64,000 nucleotides of DNA from positions 1-64,000 of the forward strand of contig JABYQS010000175.1 in assembly GCA_022592435.1 (NCBI GenBank). The letters run 5' to 3'. Shown here one piece after another: positions 1-9,962 of this stretch. This DNA is from Cerioporus squamosus. Lineage: Eukaryota > Basidiomycota > Agaricomycetes > Polyporales > Polyporaceae. Below the pieces are notes generated by a model. The model worked only from the letters and a program-made list of their open reading frames with translations, was not told where the DNA came from and did not search any database. A program made the translations under genes and the position numbers. Within the stretch, counting starts at the first letter, position 1; every line of letters begins with the position of its first letter.

Positions 1-2330
1 CCCTACGACCTCAAAATCGATCTAGAAGACGGAGCCGTTCCACCCCTCGGACCTATCTACTCCCTCTCGAAGCTCGAGCTCGACACTCTCCGAGAGTACA
101 TCGAAGAGAATCTCCGCTCAGGTTTCATCCGCCCTTCCAACTCTCCGTGTGGAGCTCCGGTCCTATTCGTCAAAGAAGAAGACGGCTCACTCCGCTTGTG
201 CGTTGACTACCGCGGGTTGAACAAGATCACTCGGAAGGACCGTTATCCCTTCCCCTCGTATCGGACCTCCTCGACGCTCCGCGGAAGGCTCGGATCACAC
301 CAAGATCGACCTCCGACATGCTACAACCTAGTCCGAATAGCCCCCGGAGATGAATGGAAGACGGCTTTCCGAAACGCGCTACGGATCGTTCGAATGGCGC
401 GTCATGCCTTTCGGACTTTCTAACGCTCCGGCCGCTTTTCAACGTTTCGTCAACGAAATCTTTCGGGACTTGCTAGATGTTTGCGTCGTCGTGTATTAGA
501 CGACATCCTCATCTACTCCGACAACCCCGCCGATCACCGGAAGCACGTCAAGAAGTCCTACGACGTCTCCGGAAGCACAAGCTCTATGCTCGCGCCGACA
601 AGTGCGAGTTCCACTCGGACTCCGTCGAGTACCTCGGCTACATCCTCTCCGCCGAAGGACTCACGATGTCGGACTCCAAGGTCAAGACGATACTCGAGTG
701 GCCGGAACCCCGGAAAGTCCGAGACATACAGTCCTCCTCGGATTCGCCAACTTCTACCGGCTGTTTCATCCCTCGCTACTCCGAGATCGTCCTTCCCCTC
801 ACCCGTCTCACCCGCAAGAATGTTCCTTGGAACTTCTCCGATGAATGCCGCGACGCCTTTAACTCTCTCAAAGGCGTTCACCACAGCTCCGGTTCTTCAC
901 CATTGGGAACCCGATCGGCAAATCACCGTCGAGACGGATGCCTCGGACTACGCTATCGCCGGAATTCTGTCCATCACCACGGACTCCGGGTGAACTCCCA
1001 TCCCATCGCTTTCCACTCCCGTATCCTCTCCGGTGCGGAGTTGAACTACGACACTCACGACAAGGAACTCTTGGCCATCTTCGAAGCATTCAAGACTTGG
1101 CGGCACTACCTCGAGGGCTCCGGAACTCCGATCGACGTCGTCACGGATCACAAGAACCTCGAGTACTTCTCCACCACAAAACTCCTCACCCGCCGCCAAG
1201 CCCGCTGGTCCGAGTACCTGTCGCAGTTCAACATGGTTATCCGATTCCGACCCGGAAAACTCGGAGCAAAACCCGACGCACTCACTCGCCGTTGGGACGT
1301 CTACCCAAAGGAGGGGGACAGTGACTACTCCGTCGTCAACCCACACAACTTCCGACCAGTCTTCACCCAGGAACAGCTCGCTTCCTCCCTCCGGGCGACA
1401 ATCCTCCACGCTCCGGTCCTCCGTGCGGTGTTCATCCTCGACGATACCCAACTCCGCGCGGACATCCGCTCCGCTCAAGCCTCCGAGAACCCTTCCCCGG
1501 AGCTCGCCGCAGGTCTCTCGCATGCCTCGGAAGTCGACCACCCCCGCTGGTCCTTCAATGACGATGGTTTCCTATGTCTCAGCAATCGCATCTACGTCCC
1601 GGACTCCGGAGACCTCCGACTCCGAGTCCTCCGGTCCCGTCACGATCACCGCGGGCCACTGGGACAGAACAAGACTCAGGACCTCGTCCTCCGGGACTAC
1701 AACTGGCCCGGACTCCGCAACTTCATCCGAGACTACTGCAAAACCTGTACTACATGCGCGAGATCCAAGGTCCCCCGTCATCTGCCCTACGGAACATTGA
1801 AGCAACTCCCCATCCCCGCACGGCCCTGGAACTCCATTTCCATGGACCTCATTGAACAGCTCCCGGACTCCGATGGCTACACCGCGATACTTGTCATTGT
1901 TGACCGGTTGACCAAGCAGTCGATCTTCATTCCGACTCACAATACGCTCAACGCCCAGGAGCTCGCCGAACTCTTCGTCCTTCATGTGTTCTCCAAGCAC
2001 GGAGTTCCGTCCCACGTCACTTCCGATCGGGGCTCGGAGTTCGTGTCCCACTTCTTCCGTTCCCTCGGTAAAGCTCTCGACATGAAGCTTCACTTCACCT
2101 CCGGTTATCACCCTGAAGGCGACGGACAAACGGAACGCGTTAACCAGACCCTAGAGCAGTACCTCCGCATCTATTGCAACTATCAACAGGACAACTGGTC
2201 CAAACTCTTGCCCCTTGCGGAGTTTGCGTACAACAACGCTCCGAACGCCACTACCGGACTCTCTCCCTTCTTCGCCAACAAGGGCTACCATCCCGGACTT
2301 GCAGTCCACCCGGAACGTGATCTCACCTCC
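1..2330 (+). pseudogene. pol: gypsy pol pseudogene (RT, RNase H, integrase)
   Basis: The RT start is readable in frame 1 ([20 protein letters not shown] near 193-252), then shifts near 262 and 318. The catalytic YLDD region near 490-500 is damaged by a missing base, leaving [10 protein letters not shown] in one frame and a stop in another. Further shifts occur near 566, 730, 870 and 990. The RNase H motif ETDASDYAIAGIL (near 932-970) and the tether before integrase (DHKNLEYF, RFRPGKLGAKPDALTR) are clear. The integrase core keeps SMDLIEQLP, VTSDRGSEF and DGQTERVNQTLEQYL, so the DDE residues are visible. The upstream HHCC finger has lost one His through two compensating shifts. Homology stops after HPERDLTSA near 2330, so the integrase C-terminus and any chromodomain are missing. 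Confidence 0.9.
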
Positions 2331-3332
2331 GCCTTCATCTCCTCCGGTTCCCTCCCCCTCACCTTCTTCCTCACCCTCTCCTTCACCCTCGCCCTGGCCC
2401 TCATCTCCGGCCTCTCCCTGCGCCTCCCCGGACTCCTCATTTCCGGACTCCGAGTCCGACTCCGTCTCCTCCGCCTCCGGCTCGTACGACGGGTCTTCCT
2501 CCTCCGTCGTCGACCGGACTATCCCACTCGGCCCCGCGGGGAGCCCCCGGAAGTACGGGGCCAGGTACCCGTCGAGGGCCTCGACCTGCTCCCGCGCGTG
2601 CGAGAACCTCGCCATCTCCTTGCGGAGACTCCGCATCTCCGAGCGGGTGTTCCACATCTCCTGGAGGAGACGTCCGAACAAGTCCCTCGTGTCGAGGGAA
2701 TCGACGGAGCTGTCTCCCCCCTTCGGACCCCGGAGAGTCCGGCCGGACTCCGCCTTCTTCTCCGGCTCCGGCTCCGGCTCCGGCTCCTCCCTCGCCCTGC
2801 CCTTGCCCTTGTCCTTGGAGGGCCCGGCCACCGGCTGCTCCTGCGTCTTCTTCGGCTTTTTCGGAGGCGGAGCCACCTCCTCGACCTCGCTGTCCGCCGT
2901 CCCCTTCGATGGCCGCTTCCGCTTCTTGACCATCTCCGGCGGCGTACCCCCGACGCACTTCCCCTTCCGCTGAACACACGCCACACAGCTCGCCACTCGC
3001 GAGCTGTCCGTGTACCACCTGCAGGGCGCAGACTTCTTCCGGCAGGTGTCACAAGGGACCCTGCAGACGGTTAGCCAGACCTCAGACTCCGGAACCCAAA
3101 CTACTCACTTGGCGTCGGCCTTGGGCCGCTTGTCGTCCGCTCGCTGCTTCCGCTCCTCCTCCGCCTTCTCCGCCGCGGCCAACTCCGCCTTCTCCGCCGC
3201 GGCCAACTCCGCCTTCTCCACCGCGGCCAGCTCCGCCAACTCCTCGTCCGCCTTCCTCTTCCGTTCCTCCGCCTCCTTGCGTCTCCGCGCAAGGTCCGTC
3301 GATGCGGGCTGGGGGTTCGTTTGCTTTGCCAT
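2151..3332 (-). CDS. antisense spliced zinc-cluster-like gene inside the gypsy element
   Basis: Two exons fit on the minus strand: 3332-3109 and 3060-2151, joined by a 48-nt intron with donor GTGAGT, CTAAC branch point and CAG acceptor. The predicted protein has 377 residues. An N-terminal Lys/Glu/Ala-rich helix with AELAAAEKA repeats is followed by two CX2CX6C clusters (CDTCRKKSAPC and CVACVQRKGKC). A basic stretch, an EPEPEP run, a helical segment (SEMRSLRKEMARFSHAREQ) and an acidic Glu/Gly-rich tail come next. Paired CXXC clusters of this style occur in agaricomycete proteins that I cannot assign to a function. The last ~60 codons are antisense to the integrase, so the natural C-terminus is probably lost at the junction near 2330. 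The start at 3332 is chosen because a TATA box lies about 60 bp upstream. Confidence 0.65.
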
Positions 3333-3389
3333 GGTGGTGGTGGTGGTATGAAGAAGAAAAGTTTGAAGTCCCCAACACCGACGACCGGT

Positions 3390-3397
3390 CTTATATA
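3390..3397 (-). promoter_or_regulatory. TATA box of the antisense gene
   Basis: TATATAAG reads on the minus strand, 58-65 bp upstream of the ATG at 3332. The spacing suits a short 5' leader of about 30 nt. It lies between the gene and the polypurine tract. Confidence 0.6.
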
Positions 3398-3513
3398 GGC
3401 TGGACTCCGACCCCCGATCTCCGATCACCGATTCCGTGAAGAACTCCTTCTCCGATCACTCAGTCCACGTCATCCTGAAACACTTCCAATTTGGTCCTCG
3501 AGGGCTCGGACCC

Positions 3514-3523
3514 AGTGGGGGGG
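3514..3523 (+). other. polypurine tract of the gypsy element
   Basis: A purine run (AGTGGGGGGG) sits three bases before the TGTTAC start of the LTR. This is where plus-strand priming is expected in an LTR retrotransposon. Confidence 0.75.
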
Positions 3524-3526
3524 CAC

Positions 3527-4248
3527 TGTTACATCCCGTGCTCCAAGACACCCAACTCCGGACTCAACTCCGACCGGACTCCGGTTCGTCCGTTGACTCA
3601 TACTTACTTCCTCATCCTTTCGTTGTGACTCATCCTTACTACGATACTTACCCCTTATTATCCGCTCCCCTCGGACTCCGATCACCTCCGCAGTCCCGAT
3701 AGTATTACCCGTTTGTATCCGCACTTGTATCCACTTGTATCCGCACTTGCCTCCATTTCCTATTGGCTACTTACTTGCTTCCGCCTTGGCACCGGACTCC
3801 GACTCCTGTCTCTACTTTTAGCTTACCCCTTTCGGACCTCCGGACTTTAGTATTTAAGTCTGCTTGTATTCTCCCTTAGACCTCAGTTCTGATATCTCGT
3901 TTACTTCCCTCTTATCCTTCTCGGTATCAACAACTCAATCTATTGCCTTCTCTTCTGAAATCCGTCCGCACCTTCGTCCGGACTTCCGACCTCTGACCTC
4001 CGACCTCCGTCTTCCGACTCTGGTCATTCAGCTTCTGACTCTCTGGTTCCCTCTCTGCTTGACTTCCTCCATCGTTGCTTGCTCCGGTATAAACTCCGGA
4101 GTTCTGTTCCTTTGCAAATAGAAGACACCTTGCGTCTCCTCAGGGCGTTGGTCAATAACTTCGCCGAAGTCTTCACCTCCGCGCTGCCTTCGGACTTCGG
4201 ACTTCGGACTTCCTTCCGGAGTTTGACTTGGCACGCACAGTCTTAACA
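3527..4248 (+). repeat. gypsy 3' LTR (722 bp)
   Basis: It starts TGTTAC and ends TTAACA, giving the short TGTTA...TAACA terminal inverted repeat. It follows the polypurine tract directly. A TATA-like TTTAAG near 3853-3858 could serve as the U3 promoter. It contains many short direct repeats of the TCCGACCTC/GGACTTC type. The right end is fixed by comparison with the empty sites in the two other copies of the duplicated segment (28401 and 40917). Confidence 0.85.
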
Positions 4249-4249
4249 G

Positions 4250-4658
4250 AGATGCGGAGGACCGTGCGTCGTCGAGCAACGGTGGGGGAACAGTGCGTGG
4301 AGGAGAGATGGTGTGCGTCAACAACGGTAGGCAGCACAAGGTGGGCATGGGTGACGGAGAAGGGAGAGGACAAGGGGAGTATGCGAGTCTCGGGAGCTCC
4401 AGTGAACGCGTAACGGTGCGGCGGCTCCGGGTTATTCTGGATCTCGCATACCGTTCTTGATACGATTCACGTTTGAGCCAATGGGATTTCCTGAGTGTTT
4501 AAAGCTTGCCGCGCTGTTCAGCCTGAGCCAAGCGAGGCCTTTGCTGACAAACTCGGCAGACAGAACATGGCATCGGAAGTCCCACACCGCATACAAACAA
4601 CGAAGAGAAGTGCATTAAACAAGACCGTATAGTTGCTTCGAGAGCACGGATGTCTAAG
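4250..4658. other. intergenic block 3' of the 304-aa gene, copy 1
   Basis: This is unique to the duplicated unit and matches 28402-28802 and 40918-41326. No coding region is supported. It would hold the 3' end and terminator of the minus-strand gene at 4659-5573. Confidence 0.5.
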
Positions 4659-5573
4659 CTACTCATTGTCAGTGAACTCGGAGATCGGGTCTGTGTCCGA
4701 GTCCGAGAACTCGCCGTCGGGCAAGTCTAAATTACAGTAATGATGTCCGATCTCCCGCCAGCCGCCGTTCTCGTACCACCCCAAGTGCCCGAACTGATTC
4801 CGCATCCTCGGGAGAGGCAGCCTACTACCCGATGGCTGACTCTGAGTCTCGACCATGGCATCCTCTGCCTCCTCGATCATCTTTGTGCTCTTCGGGCCGT
4901 CGCGGACATGCCGGGAGACACAAATGTTGCCCTTGCTGTCGTACCGGGTCTTCCGGCTCCCCATGTCTCTGCGGCACAGGTTGGGCAACGGCAGAGCCTC
5001 ACGGTAGAGTGGACCCGGGGAGATGCCGCTAGCGTCGAGTCGGGCAATGCGGAGCTGTGCGGAGGTCGCCCTGGCAAAGTAGAGCTTCCCGCTGAGCATG
5101 AGGTTGATGAGCGTCCGCATCTGGGCCGCCGACGGCGCACCCTGCTTGCTGAGGTCTTGGAACGGGATCTCGGGCGGCCAGCCGACCAGGATGACACAGT
5201 AGCGGAGGACAACATGGTCCCGGAAGAGCGTCACCTCCCAGCACATGCGCGCGCCCGGAGTTCCGGATGTGAAGACTGAATTTGAAGTCAGACTTGCCGC
5301 TGCGCGCGACGGGAAGATCGGGACCTCACCGAGAAGCTCTGTGATGAGCTTGCGGACACTGCCACGCAGGTCATCGGGGTCCGGTTCAGAGAGCTTCAGG
5401 GTGGATGGGGGAGAGAGCTGCGAGGGATGCGGGACGAGAACGAGCACAGGACGCTGCAGTTTGAAGGGTACTGCATGCGGGTCGAGAGCGGCCTTGTGCG
5501 TAGACGAGCGGACGGGCTTAGAGCGTGACTCGGAGTGGAAGAGAAGTCGGCCGCGGGTGGATGTCCGTGTCAT
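4659..5573 (-). CDS. hypothetical 304-aa protein, copy 1
   Basis: This is a single-exon frame of 304 codons starting with MTRTSTRGRLLFHSESRSKP. Residues 41-50 (RPVLVLVPHP) are hydrophobic, residues 110-130 are a predicted strand-rich stretch, and 131-141 hold the most distinctive motif, GWPPEIPFQDLS. The C-terminus is acidic (DSDTDPISEFTDNE). There is no signal peptide or membrane segment. Related GWP...PF...LS proteins occur, as far as I recall, in expanded families of agaricomycetes without known function. Three copies in this window keep the full frame with only about ten amino-acid differences, while neighbouring frames do not. This supports it being a real gene. A TATA box lies about 45 bp upstream. 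Confidence 0.8.
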   Translation of the reverse strand: MTRTSTRGRLLFHSESRSKPVRSSTHKAALDPHAVPFKLQRPVLVLVPHPSQLSPPSTLKLSEPDPDDLRGSVRKLITELLGEVPIFPSRAAASLTSNSVFTSGTPGARMCWEVTLFRDHVVLRYCVILVGWPPEIPFQDLSKQGAPSAAQMRTLINLMLSGKLYFARATSAQLRIARLDASGISPGPLYREALPLPNLCRRDMGSRKTRYDSKGNICVSRHVRDGPKSTKMIEEAEDAMVETQSQPSGSRLPLPRMRNQFGHLGWYENGGWREIGHHYCNLDLPDGEFSDSDTDPISEFTDNE

Positions 5574-5613
5574 GGTAGCCTGAAGAACAACCTCTGCAGC
5601 GCGTTGAAGCGCA

Positions 5614-5624
5614 CCCTTTTATCC
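5614..5624 (-). promoter_or_regulatory. TATA box, 304-aa gene copy 1
   Basis: GGATAAAAGGG reads on the minus strand about 45 bp before the ATG at 5573. It is conserved in position in all three copies. Confidence 0.6.
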
Positions 5625-8600
5625 TTCGAGGCATTCGCTTCTACATAGCGTAGCTACAGGACACTTCTCCAGCTAAGTGTCTGAAGAATCATACTAGCAG
5701 TGACGCTCTTCACAGGATCCTGCTCGATAGCAGCCTGTGCAGCCGAGGACTTGAGTGCACATGGCCACGAGCAGCCACCGCGTACATCGAAGCATTTCGG
5801 TCAGAGTCAGCAGAATCGAGAACTTGAGTGCTCCGCGGCGGGCTCATATCCGGACTCCCGGGTCGACATGCCTCTCCGCTTTGTCTGTGCCTGTTACCTA
5901 CCTCCCAGTATGCAGGATCCGAGTGCTGCTGAACGAGTGCCAAATGAGAGGTGAGGCGCATTCTGACCCCGTCGCACTTGCACCTTTTTGAGCAGAAGAA
6001 ACTTGGGACGCGCAGTTCGGAAATACACTTGACTGGGCTCTGCCGCAAAGTAAAACCAGTCTATTGCGTGCTAGGAATCTACCGTTACCATACAGCTTGT
6101 TCGTATCCTACAACTCGTCGCCACAGCTCAAACCCCATGAACTCGGATGGCTTCAGAGTCCAGCCAACTTCTCGCTGCATCTTCGCCCGATCCCATGGAA
6201 CCACCCTGAAACACAAATCGCTACACGCAGGCTGCTTAGGCGCATAACCGCGGTCCCCGAGTCCCGGTCGCCGACACTTACGCACACGCCCTATTCCCGT
6301 CTCCGCCAGACTGGCAGCGTGCATGTCCCGACTCTCCCGTCAGCGCCGCGTGCCCATACCGTAGTCTGCGCTCATCGACGCACTCTGCACATCCCTGCTC
6401 GAAGCTTGTGGTTGCAAGTCACCGATGTGTTGCGCCTGCGGACGCCGCGTTGGCATTGGCCTGGGCGGAGACCTGGGAGCTCCTGCAGATACGCGACATG
6501 CCAAGCAAGCAGCTTCAGCCGGCGCGGACGCGGAAGAGCGAGCACGTACCGACGTGCAATGGATACCTAGCCGCCTCGTTCGAGTCCGGGTCCCGGATCC
6601 TGTATTCCGACTGCCGGCGAACCCCAAAGCGAGAGCCTGGGGGACGGCGCACGGACCCTGCCAGAGCTCGGTTCGCCCGCCAGACGCAAACAGTGCACAA
6701 ACAGCGCCGCGTACATAAGCCGCGCCGTGCCCTCCTGCGCTGCGTGTCACGACTCACGTCTGCGTCCGCGGCCATCTCGTCGTCGGAACCATGTCGCTCG
6801 CGCTGTCCTGTTCCTCGTGCTCGCGGTCTCCGTCGTCGTCGACGTGTGCGATGCCACGGACTGCGACCGTTCTCTTTGGTCGCTGACACCAGGGACTAGG
6901 GACGGGCCTGCCGCTTCCGTGAGCTGGTGAGTGATACTTGCCTTGTCCCCAACGCACGTCGAGTACTGACGGACGGATGGCTGCTCGCAGAATCCATGCA
7001 CTCGCCCTCCGATTCGCATGCTCGGATCCCACCAGACCGTTCGCCGGTGAGTGAGCATCCCCGCCCTGTGTCCCGACGCGCCCGACCTGACTGCAGCCTG
7101 CCAGTACTTCGTTCCTGGGACGCCCGGGCACTCGGACGGCGACTGCCAGACGCAGACGCACCTGGCAACCGCGCTGGTACCTGACGGAGGTACGTCACCC
7201 TTCGCGACCCGCGCTCTGGTCACGGTGGTTCCCGCTGTTGACGGAGCCGTGGACAGGGGCCGTGCACGGCGTCAGAATCTCGAGCACGGCGTTGCTGATG
7301 GCATCGGAAGGTAAGCTGATTCGTTCGGCACGGAGGTAGAGATGTGCTGACAGCACTGACGAGACAGACAATGAGGCGTCCATGGGGTACCAGGACTCGA
7401 GGCGTCGTTGGAGGGTGCAGGTGTGGTGCGATGTCGAGCAGCTGGGACTCGCGTTGAGCTTTGCTGCACGTCGTGCTGCTGCGTTGGGATCCCCGTCGGA
7501 CGTCAGACGGCGGCACAGAGATCGAGTGCCGCCGGGGCTGCATGCAGTGAGCGGAAGGAGCGGGGCGGACCATTAGCTGTGCGGTGAACCTGCCCGAGGT
7601 CGATTAGGACCGCCACTAGTGTGATGCGTACTATTTCTGCGCGTGCAAGACGCACGCGGCACAGATTGAGTTGGCGAGATTGAGTGAGGCGGGAGATGGT
7701 ACTCGGGCGTCAGGCTGTGTCGTCTGATTTTGAGCGGTGGGTCCCAAACGTACGTTCGGAGAGGTACGGGCGGGAGCGTCTGTGTAGAACACGGAGTCAG
7801 CGGATGAGCGGGAGGGAGGAGACGCAGAGCGTACCTCTCGAGGGCAGTTGTTCTTGCTCAAGTTTGGTTGCATAGCCTGTACGCGACGGCCCTCCGGTCC
7901 TCCAGCGTGCACTCGGCTGGCCGTGAGGTGCGCGTCGCTCTCGTCGTCGTCGCGAGCGCAGCGTCGTCGATCTGGCACCGGTACGCAACACATCAGTATC
8001 TACTATCTGGCCGCCGACAGGCACTCACACTTCCATCGCTGCCGTTGCATGATCCAGTCCGCAGGCGCGAGCGGCCCTCAGACGGTGAGTCGATCCCTTC
8101 GTGTGCTGCCTTACCCACGACGTCCGTAAGCACGCCAGATCGCGCTGCCCCGTCGTTTGCCATCACTCTCGGTGAGGTCACCCGGCTGCGCGATGTCGCA
8201 GTCGGTATGCGACAACTTTGTCGCTCCCGGACACGTCCCGGCTTCCTGGGCTGTGGAGACGACGATATTCTGGTTCGCGCAGGTGAGTGCTGCTACGAGC
8301 ATTTGCACAACAGGAGACCTGACCTCTTGCATGTCGTCCGCAGGCTGCGGCAGGTGAGCGCGCGCTGCTACTTGCCTCGCTGACGTCCGCAACGCAGACC
8401 CATGCGCATGTCCGGATGGACCGAAGCGTCGGTGGGCGCGAGGGACGGATTCAGAGGAGAGGACGTATATCGAGGGGGTCGATCGGTCGACATACCACAG
8501 TAGTTGCCTTGTTGTAGCGGAACCAGGGGCTGCCGTGCCTCCGAGTGGCCGCACTGTGTAAGCCTGGCGCGACGTCGAGGTGAGGGCAGCTGGACAGCCG

Positions 8601-8928
8601 TCGTTGTAAGCGTGTGGATGAGGGACAGCGGAAGAGCGGCGTCGGCAGAGCGGTCGCCCTCAGCTGCAGGTTGGACGGAGTGTATGCGGGCGTGGGCGCA
8701 GACGGAAAGGCGAGGATGGGAGGACCAGACGCGAGCCGGACGCGCAGTGATACACTCACCTGTAGACATCGAGCGCGCGCAATCCGTCTCCAGCAAGGGC
8801 TGCCTGTGTGCGTGTGTGAGACCAAGTGGCCTGTTCGCGGTGCGGACGTCGAAGCTGGGCGTTGGTGAAGGGCGCGTCGAGTGCGCGCAGGCGCCGGAGC
8901 GGAGCAGCGCGTACAGAACTGGGCGAGC
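5625..8928. other. long block without a convincing gene, copy 1
   Basis: This block is shared with copies 2 and 3. Short frames exist on both strands, but none begins with ATG and stays open in all three copies. 6900-8400 on the plus strand is rich in intron-like signals (see the separate entry). The rest shows nothing I can name. Confidence 0.5.
6780..8400 (+). ncRNA. possible spliced non-coding RNA or decayed multi-exon gene
   Basis: On the plus strand, donor/acceptor pairs of normal fungal intron length recur. They are GTGAGTGATA at 6927 to CGCAG near 6990, GTGAGTGAGC at 7047 to CTGCAG near 7096, GTAAGCTGAT at 7311 to GACAG near 7369, GTGAGTGCTG at 8281 to CCGCAG near 8342, and GTGAGCGCGC at 8353 to CGCAG near 8397. 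Several have CTGAC/CTGAT branch points. The last two would flank a 10-nt exon. Joining the exons gives stops in every frame, and differences between the three copies are not synonymous, so protein coding is not supported. Equivalent signals lie at about 31990-33600 and 43440-45010. Confidence 0.25.
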
Positions 8929-8944
8929 GAGAGTCCGCAGGCTG
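8929..8944. repeat. left target-site duplication of the LINE (16 bp)
   Basis: GAGAGTCCGCAGGCTG is repeated exactly at 22105-22120. In copies 2 and 3 it occurs once (near 34147 and 45554), which is the empty site. Confidence 0.95.
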
Positions 8945-9962
8945 GAGCTCCTCTTTCCCCAACCGCCACCATGGCGCGTTTTCCCACGGTCCCTGGCTCC
9001 TAGGAGCAGCTATACCGGGGCCTTAGAACACATGCATGACTCTCACTGTTTCTGGCGAGAGTACAATGGCGCGATGCCGCATATACAGAGACCAGAAGAG
9101 GACCTTTGGTTTCCTATGGAACATGGCGTGCTTAGCACGGAGCCCTATGGGCTGTAGGCATACAACCTACTGCGTAAGAACGAGCCGCTCTCTCTACGAG
9201 CTCTCAGCACAATATGCCGGTGCTACCCAGCTCCACACGCGCAACCCTCCACCCACCGAGAGGAGCATGACGTTGATTTCGAGTGCGGACCAGTTCTCGA
9301 GTGCGGACCAGACAGGCGACCACGAGTGGCGCCACGAAAACGAACATGACGTACATGTCAGATGAGGCGAGATAGCGCCCCCTCGGTCCGGACACCACCC
9401 GAGGTGCCCGGGGCTGGCACCCGGCGCCACGCGTGCGCGTCTCCCGAGACATGGCCGCTGACAGCTACCGCTACGCCAGTAGGCTTTCTGGTGTAGACGC
9501 CAGGCCGCGGCAGCAGACCGCCTGTTCAAGACCACAGGGTCTTTTAGTTCTTTCAGGGCTACCAGGCCTTAAAGTGAACGGCAACCCCAGGGCAAGGCGC
9601 CTGGAAAGGACGTGAGCCCAGCGCAGTCGTACATAGCGCATCGCCCCAGGCAACGCTCGAGGCCACGATTTTCCCCCCGACCTTAGCCGCATCGACCGTT
9701 ACGCCCAACCTTAGCCGCAACAACCGCTACGCCATAAATCACCAAGTAAACCTAGCCCAGGCTAGACAAGGCTGCACTGAAGAGATAAGGCACCTTCTCA
9801 TGAAAGGTCGGCACCCATCTGGCAATAACAACACACGTGCAGCAGGCGAGGCCAGAGAAGGGTCTTTCGTATCGCTTTTCGCTTCCCTCCACTACCCCAG
9901 AATTTTATATGGCACCGGGCACACGAGGGCCCGCGTAGCCTTTAAAGCACATTGGCAACACT
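8945..9962 (+). other. LINE 5' leader region
   Basis: This is the 5' end of the element. A mini-ORF of 10 codons starts at 8971 in a perfect GCCACCATGG context. Two short tandem repeats are present: a 15-bp unit (TCGAGTGCGGACCAG, 9278-9310) and a 28-bp imperfect repeat (CCTTAGCCGC...) at about 9681-9737. No long coding region is supported. Confidence 0.5.
9902..9913 (+). promoter_or_regulatory. TATA box of accessory ORF A
   Basis: ATTTTATATGGC lies about 55 bp before the ATG at 9963, nearly the same spacing as the TATA box of ORF B. Confidence 0.45.

Larger units (their letters stand above)
1..4248 (+). mobile_element. Ty3/gypsy LTR retrotransposon, 3' part
   Basis: The element enters from the left edge. 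Domain order is reverse transcriptase, RNase H, integrase, which is the Ty3/gypsy order. It then has an antisense gene, a polypurine tract (3514-3523) and a 722-bp LTR ending at 4248. The 5' LTR, gag and protease lie outside the window. The base after the LTR begins GAGAT (4249-4253), which is the sequence present at the uninterrupted equivalent sites 28401 and 40917. This fixes the right end and suggests a 5-bp target duplication whose other copy lies off the left edge. Pol is broken by many single-base indels, so this copy is not autonomous. Confidence 0.9.

Noticed and set aside
2330..3074. Plus-strand continuation of the integrase frame
   Set aside because: After HPERDLTSA it becomes Leu/Arg-rich with no integrase homology. 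It is the complement of the antisense gene's acidic and Ser-rich coding.
5700..5954. 84-codon plus-strand frame kept in three copies (also 29844 and 42374)
   Set aside because: It starts with GTG, not ATG. It overlaps the divergent upstream region of the 304-aa gene, has no motif, and is short enough to stay open by chance at this identity.
6747..7223. 158-codon minus-strand frame
   Set aside because: Length and content differ between the three copies, and no splice model or motif supports it.
7190..7315. Plus-strand frame with CQYFVPGTPG...THLATAL that looks protein-like
   Set aside because: Copy 3 has a stop in it, changes between copies are not synonymous, and joining the suggested exons gives stops.
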